Source: Geobacteraceae bacterium
Lineage (GTDB): Bacteria; Desulfobacterota; Desulfuromonadia; Geobacterales; Pseudopelobacteraceae
DNA length: 64,000 nucleotides
Assembly (NCBI GenBank): GCA_016720395.1
Contig: JADKKR010000002.1
Coordinates: 62,001 to 126,000 of the forward strand
Reading direction: 5' to 3'
Shown here piece after piece: positions 41,438-50,673 of the stretch. Below the pieces are notes generated by a model. The model was not told the DNA's origin. It searched no databases and worked only from the letters and a program-made list of their open reading frames with translations. Both the position numbers and the translations under genes were made by a program. Positions within the stretch are counted from its first letter, which is position 1, and every line of letters starts with the position of its first letter.

Positions 41438-44335
41438 TTACAGCACGGCCTTGAGGTACTTGCCCGTACACTCGCGTTTTTCGCGCTCCAGTTCTTTCTG
41501 GTCCACTTCCACGAACTTCTCGTCCGGGGTGATCTTGAAGAGCGGCTGCCCCTTCTGGACAATGGTGCCGTCGGCACCTTCCATGATGATCTTGTCGATG
41601 GTCCCGGAGAAGGGCGCCCGGATGGTGTTGAACATCTTCATGACTTCGATGATGTAGAGCGGCTGATCCTTCTCGAAGTGCATCCCTTCGGAGATGAAGG
41701 GGGGTAGGCCGGGGGCCTCCTGGCCGTAGTACATGCCGCCGCACACCGCGACGATTTCGTCCGCCTTGGTTGCCGGCGGCGGAACCAGGATCTTTTTCAT
41801 GCGGGCCTGCAGATCCAGGTCGGTCAGATAATCGGGAATCACGACCTCCAGGTCATCCAGAACCTTCATATCCCAGAATTTGGTGGTATCACCGATCAGG
41901 AACAGCATACCCAGCAGCTCAAGTCCGGCTTCATAGCCAAAGTGGGCGGAGCGGATCTGCTCCCAGGTTTCGGCGTCAAAGCCGGCCTGCGGTTTTTCCT
42001 TCTTGACCAGTTCATTGAGCTTGAAATATTCATCCCGCTCCAACCCGAGCTTCTCGCGCAGGGTACGGTAGAAGTGCAGCGACTGCTGCAGCAGTTCATT
42101 GTCATGATCCCAGATGATCTCGGCCGCCGGTTTGTGCGGGCGGTAGTTCATGTGCAGGTACTCGTAGGTCTCGTTGAGCACGCCCAGCGGGTTCCTCAGC
42201 CAGATAACCTTGCCCTTCTCGATGCGGAAGTTCTTCGTGTTGATGCTCAGCCACCCCGAGAGCAGGTGCGGATCACCCAGCAGACGCTCCATGGGGCGGG
42301 TTACCAGGGTTCCCTTGCGGTCCAGCAGGGCGGACATGTTTTTAAGCTCTTTGGCACAGACGTCCGGCTGATCTGCGTACTGCTCGGCAATCAGTTTGGC
42401 ATAATGCTTCTTCATCTGGAAGAATGCATAGACCACATCCAGCTTGTTGGCCTCCTCCTTGAGGGTACCGACCAGTGCCAGATAGGGGACCACGAAGCGG
42501 GTCGTCGGCTTGGCCATGACGTTACGGCCCAGGAACCAGTTGACCAGACCATAATGGAATTCCAGGTTGGTGGCCAGGGCGCTGCCGCGCAGCGTGGTGC
42601 TGCACAGCACGTTGGAAAGGCGCTCGTAGCTGGACAGGCGGTCATCGCCCTTGGTGAGCAGCAGGGCAATGTTGGAGTCGTAGGCACCGGCCACCTTGTA
42701 TTTCATGAAAATACCGGTATCCGGGTTGGTCATGCTGATACCCTGGTCATCACGGACTTCACCTTTGATCGGTTTCGACCAGTAGCGGATCATACCTCCG
42801 GCATGGGGCGACAGCGATGCATCGGTCGCGTTCAGACGGGCCTCGACCGAGGCGTTGAAGCGGACGACACGCTCCGGCTTGGGCAGGCGCTCTTTGTGGC
42901 GCGCCAGAAGGGCCATGGCCTCGACCAGGGATTCGACGATGAAGAAATCCTTCTTGTCCTTGGGGTTGGTGAACTTGAGGCTGTAGCAGAGTTCGGTGAC
43001 GCGGTGCTCGACCTGGATACGGGTGTTGACCTCCATGAAGAAGTGGCGGTCGCGGTCGACGATGCACTCGAAGGTCGAGGCCGAATCGAGGCCGACGGCC
43101 TGGCCGAAACGGGCCGACTGCTCTTCCATGCTTGCCAGAACCTTCAAGTCGCTCTCCAGCGCCTTGACTTCAGCCTTGCGGCCGGCGGCCTTGGCCTTCT
43201 CGATGGCGGCCATCAGACCTTCCTGGGTGACCGAGACCTCGAGGAGCTTCTGCTCGTGCATCTGCAGGGAGCAGTCGCGACCGCCCAGGGAGATGCACCA
43301 GTCGCCGTTGCCCAGCAGCTGGATCTCGTTGTGGCGGGTCTGCTCGATGTTCAGCTCGATCAGCACGTTCTTGTTGTCGCCGACACCGTTGGCCTTGACC
43401 TCGTTGAGGACCTCGCGCACCATGGCCGGAGCTTCGGCGGCAGCCTTGGCAATCGCCTTGTCATCGGCCTTTTTCAGTGCCAGCAGTGAGGCTCCCAGGA
43501 TACGCTGTCCCTTGCCGCCGCCGCCGCCGATGGCCTTGATACGGAAGCGGCTCTGGGGAAATTTCTTGAACAGTTCGGTCACTTCGGCCTGCACCTGGGC
43601 AGAAAGCTCCTCAATGGAAAACAGGTCGATGCCCTTGGCGTAGGAAGCCATCAGGATATGGTCGGCCAAGACCTCGTCAGCAATCTTCTTGTCCGCCAGA
43701 ATCTTCTTGTCGCAGGCCAGGCCTTCGGCCTCGACCAGCTTGAGCAGCTTCTCGCGGGTGGGGTATTTCTTGAGCAGGGTCAGGGCGGTGACATTGTTGA
43801 CCCCGGGGGTAACACTGACATTGACCTTCAGGGCGGTACGCTTGGCCTCATCCTTCTTGCCGGCCTTGGCCTGGGTGGCAGCGCAGGGACCGATAAATTT
43901 GAGGCCGGCCTTTTCAATGGCTGCAACGAACTCTTCATCCTCTGCCATGAAACCGTAACCGGCGAAGATGGAGTCGTAACCGTTATCTTTGGCCATCTGG
44001 ATGATCTGGTTGATGCGCTCGACCCGTTCTTCCTTGCTGGCGCCGCTGTAGTCGGGCACCCGGTGGACGCGTTTCGAATCGGTCAGCTGGCGCAGCTCGG
44101 GAGCCAGCGCATTCGCATAGATGATCGAGTCCTTCTCGGACAGCAGGATGCCGTAGTGGGTAATCCCCATTTCCTCATAGACATCCATGGCTTCCTTGCG
44201 GATCGGTCCACGGCAGACGATCAGAGGCTTGAGGTCTTCGCAGGAAAAGGAGCGCACCCACTCGGAGGTGGATTTGCTCAATTTGCGGTTACGGTGGATC
44301 AGGGGATTATGCTTGTAGTAATCGGTCTGTGGCAT
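41438..44335 (-). CDS. Biotin carboxylase fused to biotin carboxyl carrier domain (acyl-CoA carboxylase alpha)
   Basis: A 965-residue protein. The N-terminal half is a biotin carboxylase with an ATP-grasp core (FRIKAIGGGGGKGQRIL; MEVNTRIQVEHRVTEL). The middle 300 residues are a long region not seen in ordinary AccC. The last 90 are a biotinyl domain with Lys900 in EVMKMF and the PFSG turn. The reaction is ATP-dependent carboxylation of biotin, which the carboxyltransferase encoded just upstream passes to an acyl-CoA, presumably propionyl-CoA given the epimerase and mutase. Ordinary alpha subunits are 650-700 residues, so this one is unusually long. Pyruvate or other acyl-CoA substrates cannot be excluded. 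Confidence 0.9.
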   Translation of the reverse strand: MPQTDYYKHNPLIHRNRKLSKSTSEWVRSFSCEDLKPLIVCRGPIRKEAMDVYEEMGITHYGILLSEKDSIIYANALAPELRQLTDSKRVHRVPDYSGASKEERVERINQIIQMAKDNGYDSIFAGYGFMAEDEEFVAAIEKAGLKFIGPCAATQAKAGKKDEAKRTALKVNVSVTPGVNNVTALTLLKKYPTREKLLKLVEAEGLACDKKILADKKIADEVLADHILMASYAKGIDLFSIEELSAQVQAEVTELFKKFPQSRFRIKAIGGGGGKGQRILGASLLALKKADDKAIAKAAAEAPAMVREVLNEVKANGVGDNKNVLIELNIEQTRHNEIQLLGNGDWCISLGGRDCSLQMHEQKLLEVSVTQEGLMAAIEKAKAAGRKAEVKALESDLKVLASMEEQSARFGQAVGLDSASTFECIVDRDRHFFMEVNTRIQVEHRVTELCYSLKFTNPKDKKDFFIVESLVEAMALLARHKERLPKPERVVRFNASVEARLNATDASLSPHAGGMIRYWSKPIKGEVRDDQGISMTNPDTGIFMKYKVAGAYDSNIALLLTKGDDRLSSYERLSNVLCSTTLRGSALATNLEFHYGLVNWFLGRNVMAKPTTRFVVPYLALVGTLKEEANKLDVVYAFFQMKKHYAKLIAEQYADQPDVCAKELKNMSALLDRKGTLVTRPMERLLGDPHLLSGWLSINTKNFRIEKGKVIWLRNPLGVLNETYEYLHMNYRPHKPAAEIIWDHDNELLQQSLHFYRTLREKLGLERDEYFKLNELVKKEKPQAGFDAETWEQIRSAHFGYEAGLELLGMLFLIGDTTKFWDMKVLDDLEVVIPDYLTDLDLQARMKKILVPPPATKADEIVAVCGGMYYGQEAPGLPPFISEGMHFEKDQPLYIIEVMKMFNTIRAPFSGTIDKIIMEGADGTIVQKGQPLFKITPDEKFVEVDQKELEREKRECTGKYLKAVL

Positions 44336-44372
44336 GGTCTCTTTATCTCCAATCTTGTCGAATAAAAACTAT

Positions 44373-44512
44373 TGAAACACAGAGCAACGGAGCAACAGAG
44401 AAAAATTAAAATCAAATTCTGTGGAAAACCAAGTCCTTAAAAGCATTAAACCTGATCTATTCGTAATTGCTTTTTTTGCAGTTCTCCGTTGCTCAGTTGC
44501 TCTGTGTTATTA
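44373..44512. repeat. CACAGAG palindromic repeat, copy 7 (B type)
   Basis: B-type arms at 44375-44405 and 44482-44510 are inverted with about 76 bp between. It lies between the carboxylase alpha gene and the carboxyltransferase gene and ends 13 bp from the latter's stop. Confidence 0.87.
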
Positions 44513-44524
44513 ATGCTTTTTAGA

Positions 44525-46258
44525 TTAGTGGAACTCACGCTGAACAGCCTGCATCGGGCCCGGTTTGTAGTGACGCAGGAAGAAGTTCATGTTCTCACCC
44601 AGTACCTTGCGCAGGTCGGTGGGCATGACCAGAGAGGAGATGGAGCCCAGGGCCAGACCCTCTTTCGGGTTCATCAGTTCTTTTTCATAGCGCATGTTCA
44701 GGGCGGCGTCCTCAATCTTCAGCCAGTCAGCGGCATCCTTTTCAGCATCCATCTTGGCCTCGCCGGCCGACATGCCTGCAGCGACGCGTTCCTGTACACC
44801 ATGCTTGATGCGATCGTTAACGGCAGCACGCATCTTGCGCACCTCGTCCTTGTAGACGAACTCTTTGCCGGCCGGTCCCATAACCGCAAGACGGGTAGTG
44901 GGAAGAGCCAGAACCAGGTCAGCACCGGTGGGGTAGTTGTTGTAGGAGGCATAGGCCCCGCCGTAGGCATTGCGGATGATCAGCAGGATGCGCGGCGTCC
45001 TGATATCGACGATGGAGTCGAGCATGGCACGGCCGGCCTGGACGATGCCGCGGCCTTCCTGCTCACGGCCCGGCAGGAAGCCGGTGGTGTCTTCCATGAA
45101 GATCATCGGGATGTTGTAGATATTGCAGAAACGGTTGAAGCGGGCGATCTTGTAGGCGGAATCCACCGAGATCTGACCGGAGGCTACCGCGCTGTTGTTG
45201 GCCACAAAACCGACGACGTTGCCCCCCAGGCGACCCAGGGCGGTAACGGCCTCGCGAGCCCGGTCACGCTGCAGCTCGAAGTAATCACCATGGTCGCAGA
45301 TCTGCTGAATCATGATCGAGACATCAAAGGGTGTATTAAAACCGGTGGGTGAGTTGAAGGCCTTTTTCAGGAGCGTGTTGATCTCCCAGGTCTTGCGGTC
45401 CAGCGGATCGCTGGTCTCGCGGAAACGGGCCATGACACTGTTGTTGTCGGGGAGGTAGGAAAGCAGCTGCAATGCGGTGCGCAGCGCATCAACCTCGTCC
45501 TCGACCGTCATATCGGCAACACCGGAAAGCCCGTGAACCTTGGGGCCACCCAGATCTTCAGGGGTCACGTCCTCACCCAGAACCGACTTGACAACCCCCG
45601 GCCCGGTCAGACCGAAGAACGTGTCCTGGGGCTGGATCAGGAAGCTGCCCTGGCGGGGGAGGTAGCTGCCGCCGCCGGCATTGAAGCCGAACATGCACAT
45701 GATCGAGGGGACAACGCCGCTGATCTTGCGCAGCGCCGTAAAGGCCTCGGCATAGCCGTCCAGGCCCCCTACCCCGGCCGGGACGAAGGCACCGGCGGAG
45801 TCGTTCATACCGATCAGCGGGATGCCCTTCTCACCGGCCATCTGGAACAGCAGGGCCAGCTTGCGGCCGTTGGTGGCATCGATGGACCCGGCACGAACCG
45901 TGAAGTCGTGGCCGTAGAGCGCCACGTCACGTCCGTTGACATTGAGGATACCGGTCACCAGAGAAGCGCCGTCCAGATTCTTGCCCCAGTTCTGGAACAG
46001 GATATTGGGCTCGTTCTCCGTCAGGACACGGATTCGCTCCCAGACGGTCATGCGCTTTTTGAAGTGCTGTTTCTCAATCTGGGCGATGCTGACCGATTTG
46101 ACCGGGCGCTGAATCAGGTCATAACCTTCCTTCATCGCCTCCTCGTAGCCCCCCTTCTTGCCGGGGATCTCGCCGGGAATGGTAAATTCAACGGTTTCAG
46201 TGGGTGCAAACGGGTTTTTCAGTGAGGGTTTAATCGCTTTTGGGGACATCTCAACCAT
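44525..46258 (-). CDS. Acyl-CoA carboxylase carboxyltransferase subunit (propionyl-CoA type)
   Basis: The 577 residues contain the two crotonase-like halves of biotin-dependent carboxyltransferases. The N-half is QNWGKNLDGASLVTGILNVNGRDVALYGHDFTVRAGS. The C-half includes GRLGGNVVGFVANNSAVASGQISVDSAYKIARF, DTTGFLPGREQEGRGIVQAGRAML and RNAYGGAYASYNN. It transfers CO2 from carboxybiotin of the fused carrier encoded next to it to the CoA ester. ATG 46258 is chosen for GAGG upstream; 46249 and 46294 are alternatives. An XRE-cupin regulator is upstream. Confidence 0.93.
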   Translation of the reverse strand: MVEMSPKAIKPSLKNPFAPTETVEFTIPGEIPGKKGGYEEAMKEGYDLIQRPVKSVSIAQIEKQHFKKRMTVWERIRVLTENEPNILFQNWGKNLDGASLVTGILNVNGRDVALYGHDFTVRAGSIDATNGRKLALLFQMAGEKGIPLIGMNDSAGAFVPAGVGGLDGYAEAFTALRKISGVVPSIMCMFGFNAGGGSYLPRQGSFLIQPQDTFFGLTGPGVVKSVLGEDVTPEDLGGPKVHGLSGVADMTVEDEVDALRTALQLLSYLPDNNSVMARFRETSDPLDRKTWEINTLLKKAFNSPTGFNTPFDVSIMIQQICDHGDYFELQRDRAREAVTALGRLGGNVVGFVANNSAVASGQISVDSAYKIARFNRFCNIYNIPMIFMEDTTGFLPGREQEGRGIVQAGRAMLDSIVDIRTPRILLIIRNAYGGAYASYNNYPTGADLVLALPTTRLAVMGPAGKEFVYKDEVRKMRAAVNDRIKHGVQERVAAGMSAGEAKMDAEKDAADWLKIEDAALNMRYEKELMNPKEGLALGSISSLVMPTDLRKVLGENMNFFLRHYKPGPMQAVQREFH

Positions 46259-46324
46259 CCTTCCTCTGCTTGATATGGAAATCAATTGGCTCAATCTATA
46301 CAGAACAACGAGTTGAAAAGGGTC

Positions 46325-46888
46325 TTATCGGGTAACGACCGCCAGCACCTTGACCTCTTCACCGTCCTTCGAAAGCAGACGATGCTTGAGGGCCGAGTCG
46401 AAATAGACACAGTCACCCTCATAAAGCGGAATCCGGCGGTCATCGATCAGCAGTTCGGCCGTCCCCTTCATGATAAAGAGGAATTCTTCGCCGTCGTGGC
46501 TGTAGGTATTCTCCTCCGGGGCCTTCTCGGTAATCGAAAGGAGGAACGGCTCCATCTTCTTGTTCTGCTTGTGAAATGAGAGCGATTCGTAGGAATAGCC
46601 CTGGCTGGTGCCGGCCCGGGAGATGACCCGTGGAATGGCCTTGCGCTCATGGGCGCGAACGATCTCGTAACGGCACTCCTCTTCGTCATCGGCAAAGAAA
46701 AGACCGATCTTGACGTCGAAGAACTTTGCAATCTTGGTAAGAGTGGCAATGGGGGGGGAAACATTATTGTTTTCAATCTGCGAGATGAGTGCGGGTGAAA
46801 AACCAGTTTCCCGGGCCACGGCCTGAAGGGTCAGTTTTTTTGCAAGCCGGAGCTTCTTAATTTTTGCCCCGATATTGTAGTCACTCAT
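46325..46888 (-). CDS. XRE-family regulator with C-terminal cupin domain
   Basis: The 187-residue protein has an N-terminal helix-turn-helix (IKKLRLAKKLTLQAVARETGFSPALISQIENNNVSPPIATLTKIAKFF, 9-58). A C-terminal cupin barrel follows (HDGEEFLFIMKGTAELLIDDRRIPLYEGDCVYFDSALKHRL). Such regulators sense a small ligand in the cupin. It starts the block that contains the carboxylase and mutase genes, 67 bp upstream of the carboxyltransferase start, so local control of propionate metabolism is a good guess. A palindrome in its own promoter suggests autoregulation. Confidence 0.93.
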   Translation of the reverse strand: MSDYNIGAKIKKLRLAKKLTLQAVARETGFSPALISQIENNNVSPPIATLTKIAKFFDVKIGLFFADDEEECRYEIVRAHERKAIPRVISRAGTSQGYSYESLSFHKQNKKMEPFLLSITEKAPEENTYSHDGEEFLFIMKGTAELLIDDRRIPLYEGDCVYFDSALKHRLLSKDGEEVKVLAVVTR

Positions 46889-46930
46889 CCATGCTCCTGC
46901 CAGAAATAAAACCAGTTTTTATGCGGGGAG

Positions 46931-46958
46931 TTGTATACAATAAGCATGTTAATGTCAA
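46931..46958 (-). promoter_or_regulatory. Promoter with palindromic operator for XRE-cupin gene
   Basis: On the minus strand TTGACA (46953-46958) is followed 15-17 nt later by TATACA/TACAAC. The -10 region overlaps a perfect 10-bp palindrome TTGTATACAA (46931-46940). A palindrome on the -10 is a usual place for a repressor, perhaps the XRE protein itself. Confidence 0.45.
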
Positions 46959-47073
46959 TAAAAAATTTTTATCGCGGGTAAAGAAAAACAGCGGGCTTCA
47001 CGCTGATTTAGCGTTTGAAAACCCGGTTCAGAAAGTTCCCGCAGCAGCCCGATAATTGTTCCTGCAGGTTCAG

Positions 47074-48360
47074 TCAGCGTACGAGTTTCAACCGGCGTGC
47101 CAGCAGCTGCAGGGTATGCAGCACCTCGACCTTGGAACCGTGCTGTTTGAGGCCGTCAGAGAGCTGCATCATGCAGCCCGGGCAGCCGGTGGCAACGGCC
47201 TGGGCTCCGGTTGCGATGATTGCGCTGCTCTTGGCCTCGTTGATGGTCATGGATGACCCGTAGTGATAGACATTGAAGGTTCCGCCCAGCCCGCAGCAGC
47301 GGTCGGCCCCCTCCATCTCGGACAGCTCGACACCCGGGGTCCCGGCCAGCAATTCGCGCGGCTGCTTCGTCAGTCCACGGGTACGCAGGTGACAGGGGTC
47401 GTGATAGGTTATGCGGAGCGGGTCGCCCGCCCCGGTCTCGACAGGGTTCAGGCCCAGCTTGTGCAGCAGTTGCGCCGCATCCACGGTTTTGGCAGCCAGC
47501 GCCTCCAGGCGGACCTTCAGCTCGGGATTGCGCTTGCCGACAACCAGAGGATAGAGCCGATGCAGGGCACCGCCGCAGGTGGCGCAGGCGCTCATGACGT
47601 AGTCCGCCTCGTAGCGCTCCATCTCGGCCAGATTTATCTCGGCCAGATCGCGCACCGTCGCAATATCACCGCCGGACATGCCGGGCAGGCCGCAGCACTG
47701 CTGCCCCTTGGGGATGATCACGGTGCAGCCCAGATGACGGAAGAGCGCCAGTGTGGCTTCGCCGACCTCGGTATAGACGAAGTTGGTCATGCAGCCGACG
47801 AAAAAGACAATCCGCGGCTTGCCCGGTTCACCGGGGATGACCTCGGGGTGCCGGTCCATGAACGGCTTTTTGGCGATGGCCGGGATATGGCGTGTATTCC
47901 CCACAAACGGCATCGGAAAACGCAGCCGCAGACCGGACGTCTCAGGGACCTTCTTGAAGAACAGCGGCCCCAGCAGAGAGGCCACCCGGGCCCCCATCTT
48001 CATGCGGGAGCGGTTTTTGATCACCTGGCCGACCGCCGCATGGAAGGTCGTCAGGCCGCGCTTCTTCGCCAGGGCTTCACGGGCGGCGATAACGATCTCG
48101 TCGGTGGGCACCTCGTTGGGGCATTTCTCAACGCAGCTGCCGCAGAGCAGGCATTTCGACATGGCCAGGTAGGTCTGGTCATCCAGTTCGATATCGTCTT
48201 TCAGGATGTGCTGTGCCAGGGCGATTTTACCGCGGGCCACGGCCGGTTCACGGCCAAAGGCGGTAAAAGCCGGGCAGTTGGCCCGGCAGGCGCCGCACTT
48301 GACACATTTCTTGAGTTGTTCCTCGACCCGCTTGAGCGGATCAATGGTGGAATCTGACAT
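47074..48360 (-). CDS. GlcF-like Fe-S subunit of a 2-hydroxyacid oxidoreductase
   Basis: The 428-residue protein has two 4Fe-4S motifs (CVKCGACRANCP near 19-30; CLLCGSCVEKCP near 70-81). Two CCG domains follow (CxxGxxxxx...QCCGLPG; ACATCGG; DPCHLRTRG; RCCGLGG; GCPGCMMQ). It resembles the iron-sulfur subunit of glycolate or lactate dehydrogenase and is most likely cytoplasmic-face membrane associated. The flavoprotein GlcD subunit is not in the window. It might also be a general CCG-domain oxidoreductase of the HdrB/LutA kind. Confidence 0.85.
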   Translation of the reverse strand: MSDSTIDPLKRVEEQLKKCVKCGACRANCPAFTAFGREPAVARGKIALAQHILKDDIELDDQTYLAMSKCLLCGSCVEKCPNEVPTDEIVIAAREALAKKRGLTTFHAAVGQVIKNRSRMKMGARVASLLGPLFFKKVPETSGLRLRFPMPFVGNTRHIPAIAKKPFMDRHPEVIPGEPGKPRIVFFVGCMTNFVYTEVGEATLALFRHLGCTVIIPKGQQCCGLPGMSGGDIATVRDLAEINLAEMERYEADYVMSACATCGGALHRLYPLVVGKRNPELKVRLEALAAKTVDAAQLLHKLGLNPVETGAGDPLRITYHDPCHLRTRGLTKQPRELLAGTPGVELSEMEGADRCCGLGGTFNVYHYGSSMTINEAKSSAIIATGAQAVATGCPGCMMQLSDGLKQHGSKVEVLHTLQLLARRLKLVR

Positions 48361-48380
48361 TTGAAAACCTTTCTTTTATT

Positions 48381-48549
48381 CAACACAGAGACACAGCCAA
48401 AAGTAGGCGCTTCTAAGCGAGGTCACTGAGAAATACTGAATTATTATGGTAAACAAAACTGCTTGGAAATACAAATCGAATTGCTGCGGCAAGGTTTTAT
48501 GTAAACCTGTTCATGGTGTTCCTCCGTGAACTCTGTGACACTGTGTTTA
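48381..48549. repeat. CACAGAG palindromic repeat, copy 8 (interrupted arm)
   Basis: The right arm (48519-48548) is complete. The left arm (48381-48433) is split by about 27 bp (48397-48423) carrying a small palindrome CGCTTCTAAGCG. It lies 19 bp past the uvrB stop. The interruption shows that the arms accept insertions. Confidence 0.75.
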
Positions 48550-48567
48550 AATTGATGTTGTCTAAAC

Positions 48568-50658
48568 TCACCTTAGCGCCAGTTCCATCGCTTCCAGCTT
48601 TTTCACCCGGTCGCGGAGCCTGGCGGCCACCTCGAAATCCAGGGCCTTGGCAGCCGCCAGCATCTCTTTGCGCAGCTTCCTGACCAGTTTGGGGATATCC
48701 TTGAGCGCGATATACTCCTCCCCGGATTCTGCCACCCCTCCCGGCGGGGTGAAATAATCCTTCTCCTCGATGGACTCCAGGATACTGCGGATACCCTTCT
48801 TGACCGTTTCGGGGGTTATGCCGTGCTCGGCGTTGTAAACCAGCTGCCTGGCGCGCCGGCGCCCGGTCTCATCGATGCAGGCCTGCATGGAGCGGGTCAC
48901 ATTGTCGGCATACATCAGAACCCGGCCGTTGATATTGCGTGCCGCCCGGCCGCAGGTCTGGATCAGGGAGCGTGCCGAGCGCAGGAAACCCTCCTTGTCA
49001 GCATCCAGGATCGCCACCAGCGAGACCTCGGGCAGGTCCAGCCCTTCGCGCAGCAGGTTGATCCCCACCAGCACGTCGAATTCACCCATACGCAGATCCC
49101 GCAGGATCTGCATCCGCTCGATGGTTACGATATCGGAATGCAGGTATTTCACCCGCACCCCCAGATCCCGGTAGTAATTGGTCAGCTCTTCGGCCATGCG
49201 CTTGGTGAGGGTCGTCACCAGCACCCGTTCACCGCGGGCCACGGTTTCGCGTACCTCGTGCAGCAGGTCATCCACCTGGCCGTACCCCCCTGCCCCCCCC
49301 TGAATCAGGGGGGGGAGCTGGGCCTCCCCCCCTAGTTTAGGGGGGGATTGAGGGGGGGTAGCCGTCACCGGACGCACCTCGATGACCGGGTCTACCAGGC
49401 CGGTCGGGCGGATGACCTGTTCGACGAACACGCCGCCGCTGCGTTCCATCTCGAAATCAGCCGGGGTGGCCGAGACGTAGACCGCCTGACGGATGCGTGC
49501 CTCGAACTCCGGGAAATTCAGCGGCCGGTTGTCCAAGGCCGCCGGCAGGCGGAATCCGTACTGGACCAGGGTCTCCTTGCGCGAGCGGTCACCACGGTAC
49601 ATGCCGCCCACCTGGGGGATGGTGATGTGGGACTCGTCCACGAACAACACGAAGTCATCCGGGAAATAATCGATCAGGGTAGAGCCCGGCTCACCGGCCT
49701 GGCGGCCGTCAAAATATCGGGAGTAGTTCTCGATACCCTGGCAGAAACCCATCTCCTCCATCATCTCAATGTCGAAGAAGGTGCGCTGCTCGATGCGCTG
49801 GGCCTCCAGCAGCATGTTCTGCTCCCGGAAATACCTGATGCGCTCACCCAGGTCGACGCGGATCAGCTCCACCGCCTTTTCCAGAGTCTCGCGGGTCGAT
49901 ACGTAATGGGAGGCAGGGTAAATGGCGCATTTCATCAATCTGTTGATGACCACGCCCCGCAGGGGGTCAATCTCGCTGATCGCCTCCACCTGGTCGCCGA
50001 AGAATTCGATCCGCAGGGCCCTGTCGTTGTCATAGGCCGGAAAGATCTCCACCACATCGCCCCGCACCCGGAAGGTTCCGCGGTGGAAGTCCGTGTCGTT
50101 GCGCTCGTACTGGATCTCCACCAGTTTCTTCAGCAGGGTGTCGCGGCCATACTCCTCCCCCTGGCGGAAGAAGATGTGCAGCGCCTGGTACGCTTCGGGG
50201 GAACCGATGCCGTAGATACAGGAGACCGAGGCCACGATGATCACGTCCCGCCGTGTCAGCAGGGAGCGGGTTGCCGAGTGGCGCATCTTGTCGATCTCGT
50301 CATTGATGGAGGAATCCTTCTCAATGAAGGTATCGGTGGTGGGCAGGTAGGCTTCCGGCTGGTAGTAGTCGTAATAGGAGACGAAATACTCCACGGCATT
50401 GTCCGGGAAGAGTTCCTTGAACTCGTCGTAGAGCTGGGCGGCCAGGGTCTTGTTGGGCGCCAGGACCAGTGCCGGGCGGCCGGTGCGGGCGATGACATTG
50501 GCCACGGTAAAGGTCTTGCCGCTGCCGGTAACCCCCAGCAGGGTCTGGTGCCGGTCGCCGCGCTCGATCCCCTCCACCAGTTCCTGTATGGCCTGTGGCT
50601 GGTCTCCGCGGGGGATATAGTCTGTTCTCAGAAGAAAGGGGGATGCTTCGACGTTCAT
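48568..50658 (-). CDS. uvrB: UvrB, excinuclease ABC subunit B, with an in-frame repeat insertion
   Basis: The 696 residues include Walker A (GVTGSGKTF), the beta-hairpin (YYDYYQPEAYLP), DESHITIPQ, the helicase motif TTLTKRMAEELTNYY, LVGINLLREGLDLPEV and the UvrC-binding UVR motif at the end. UvrB is about 670 residues in relatives. The extra 26 residues (about 434-459, PPQSPPKLGG and PPLIQGGAGG) sit between VRPV and QVDD and are encoded by a C/G cloverleaf repeat. This is the hinge between the two helicase halves, so function is probably kept. The start is 15 nt after the hydrogenase gene stop. Confidence 0.97.
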   Translation of the reverse strand: MNVEASPFLLRTDYIPRGDQPQAIQELVEGIERGDRHQTLLGVTGSGKTFTVANVIARTGRPALVLAPNKTLAAQLYDEFKELFPDNAVEYFVSYYDYYQPEAYLPTTDTFIEKDSSINDEIDKMRHSATRSLLTRRDVIIVASVSCIYGIGSPEAYQALHIFFRQGEEYGRDTLLKKLVEIQYERNDTDFHRGTFRVRGDVVEIFPAYDNDRALRIEFFGDQVEAISEIDPLRGVVINRLMKCAIYPASHYVSTRETLEKAVELIRVDLGERIRYFREQNMLLEAQRIEQRTFFDIEMMEEMGFCQGIENYSRYFDGRQAGEPGSTLIDYFPDDFVLFVDESHITIPQVGGMYRGDRSRKETLVQYGFRLPAALDNRPLNFPEFEARIRQAVYVSATPADFEMERSGGVFVEQVIRPTGLVDPVIEVRPVTATPPQSPPKLGGEAQLPPLIQGGAGGYGQVDDLLHEVRETVARGERVLVTTLTKRMAEELTNYYRDLGVRVKYLHSDIVTIERMQILRDLRMGEFDVLVGINLLREGLDLPEVSLVAILDADKEGFLRSARSLIQTCGRAARNINGRVLMYADNVTRSMQACIDETGRRRARQLVYNAEHGITPETVKKGIRSILESIEEKDYFTPPGGVAESGEEYIALKDIPKLVRKLRKEMLAAAKALDFEVAARLRDRVKKLEAMELALR
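49283..49360. repeat. C/G-rich cloverleaf palindrome, copy 2 (inside uvrB)
   Basis: This is a 78-bp element of the same design as the copy at 34892-34969. The outer arms TACCCCCC and GGGGGGTA enclose two hairpins around CTGAATCAG and CTAGTTTAG. Its length is 26 codons exactly, without a stop in the uvrB frame. Confidence 0.9.
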
Positions 50659-50673
50659 CCGGTAATAATAAAC

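Noticed and set aside
41942..43489. 515-codon ORF on the plus strand and similar long antisense ORFs at 1118-2107, 25189-26352 and 40249-41223
   Set aside because: They mirror highly conserved genes on the minus strand; their composition (Gln/Asp/His/Val-rich) is a codon-complement pattern and no ribosome sites or motifs support them.
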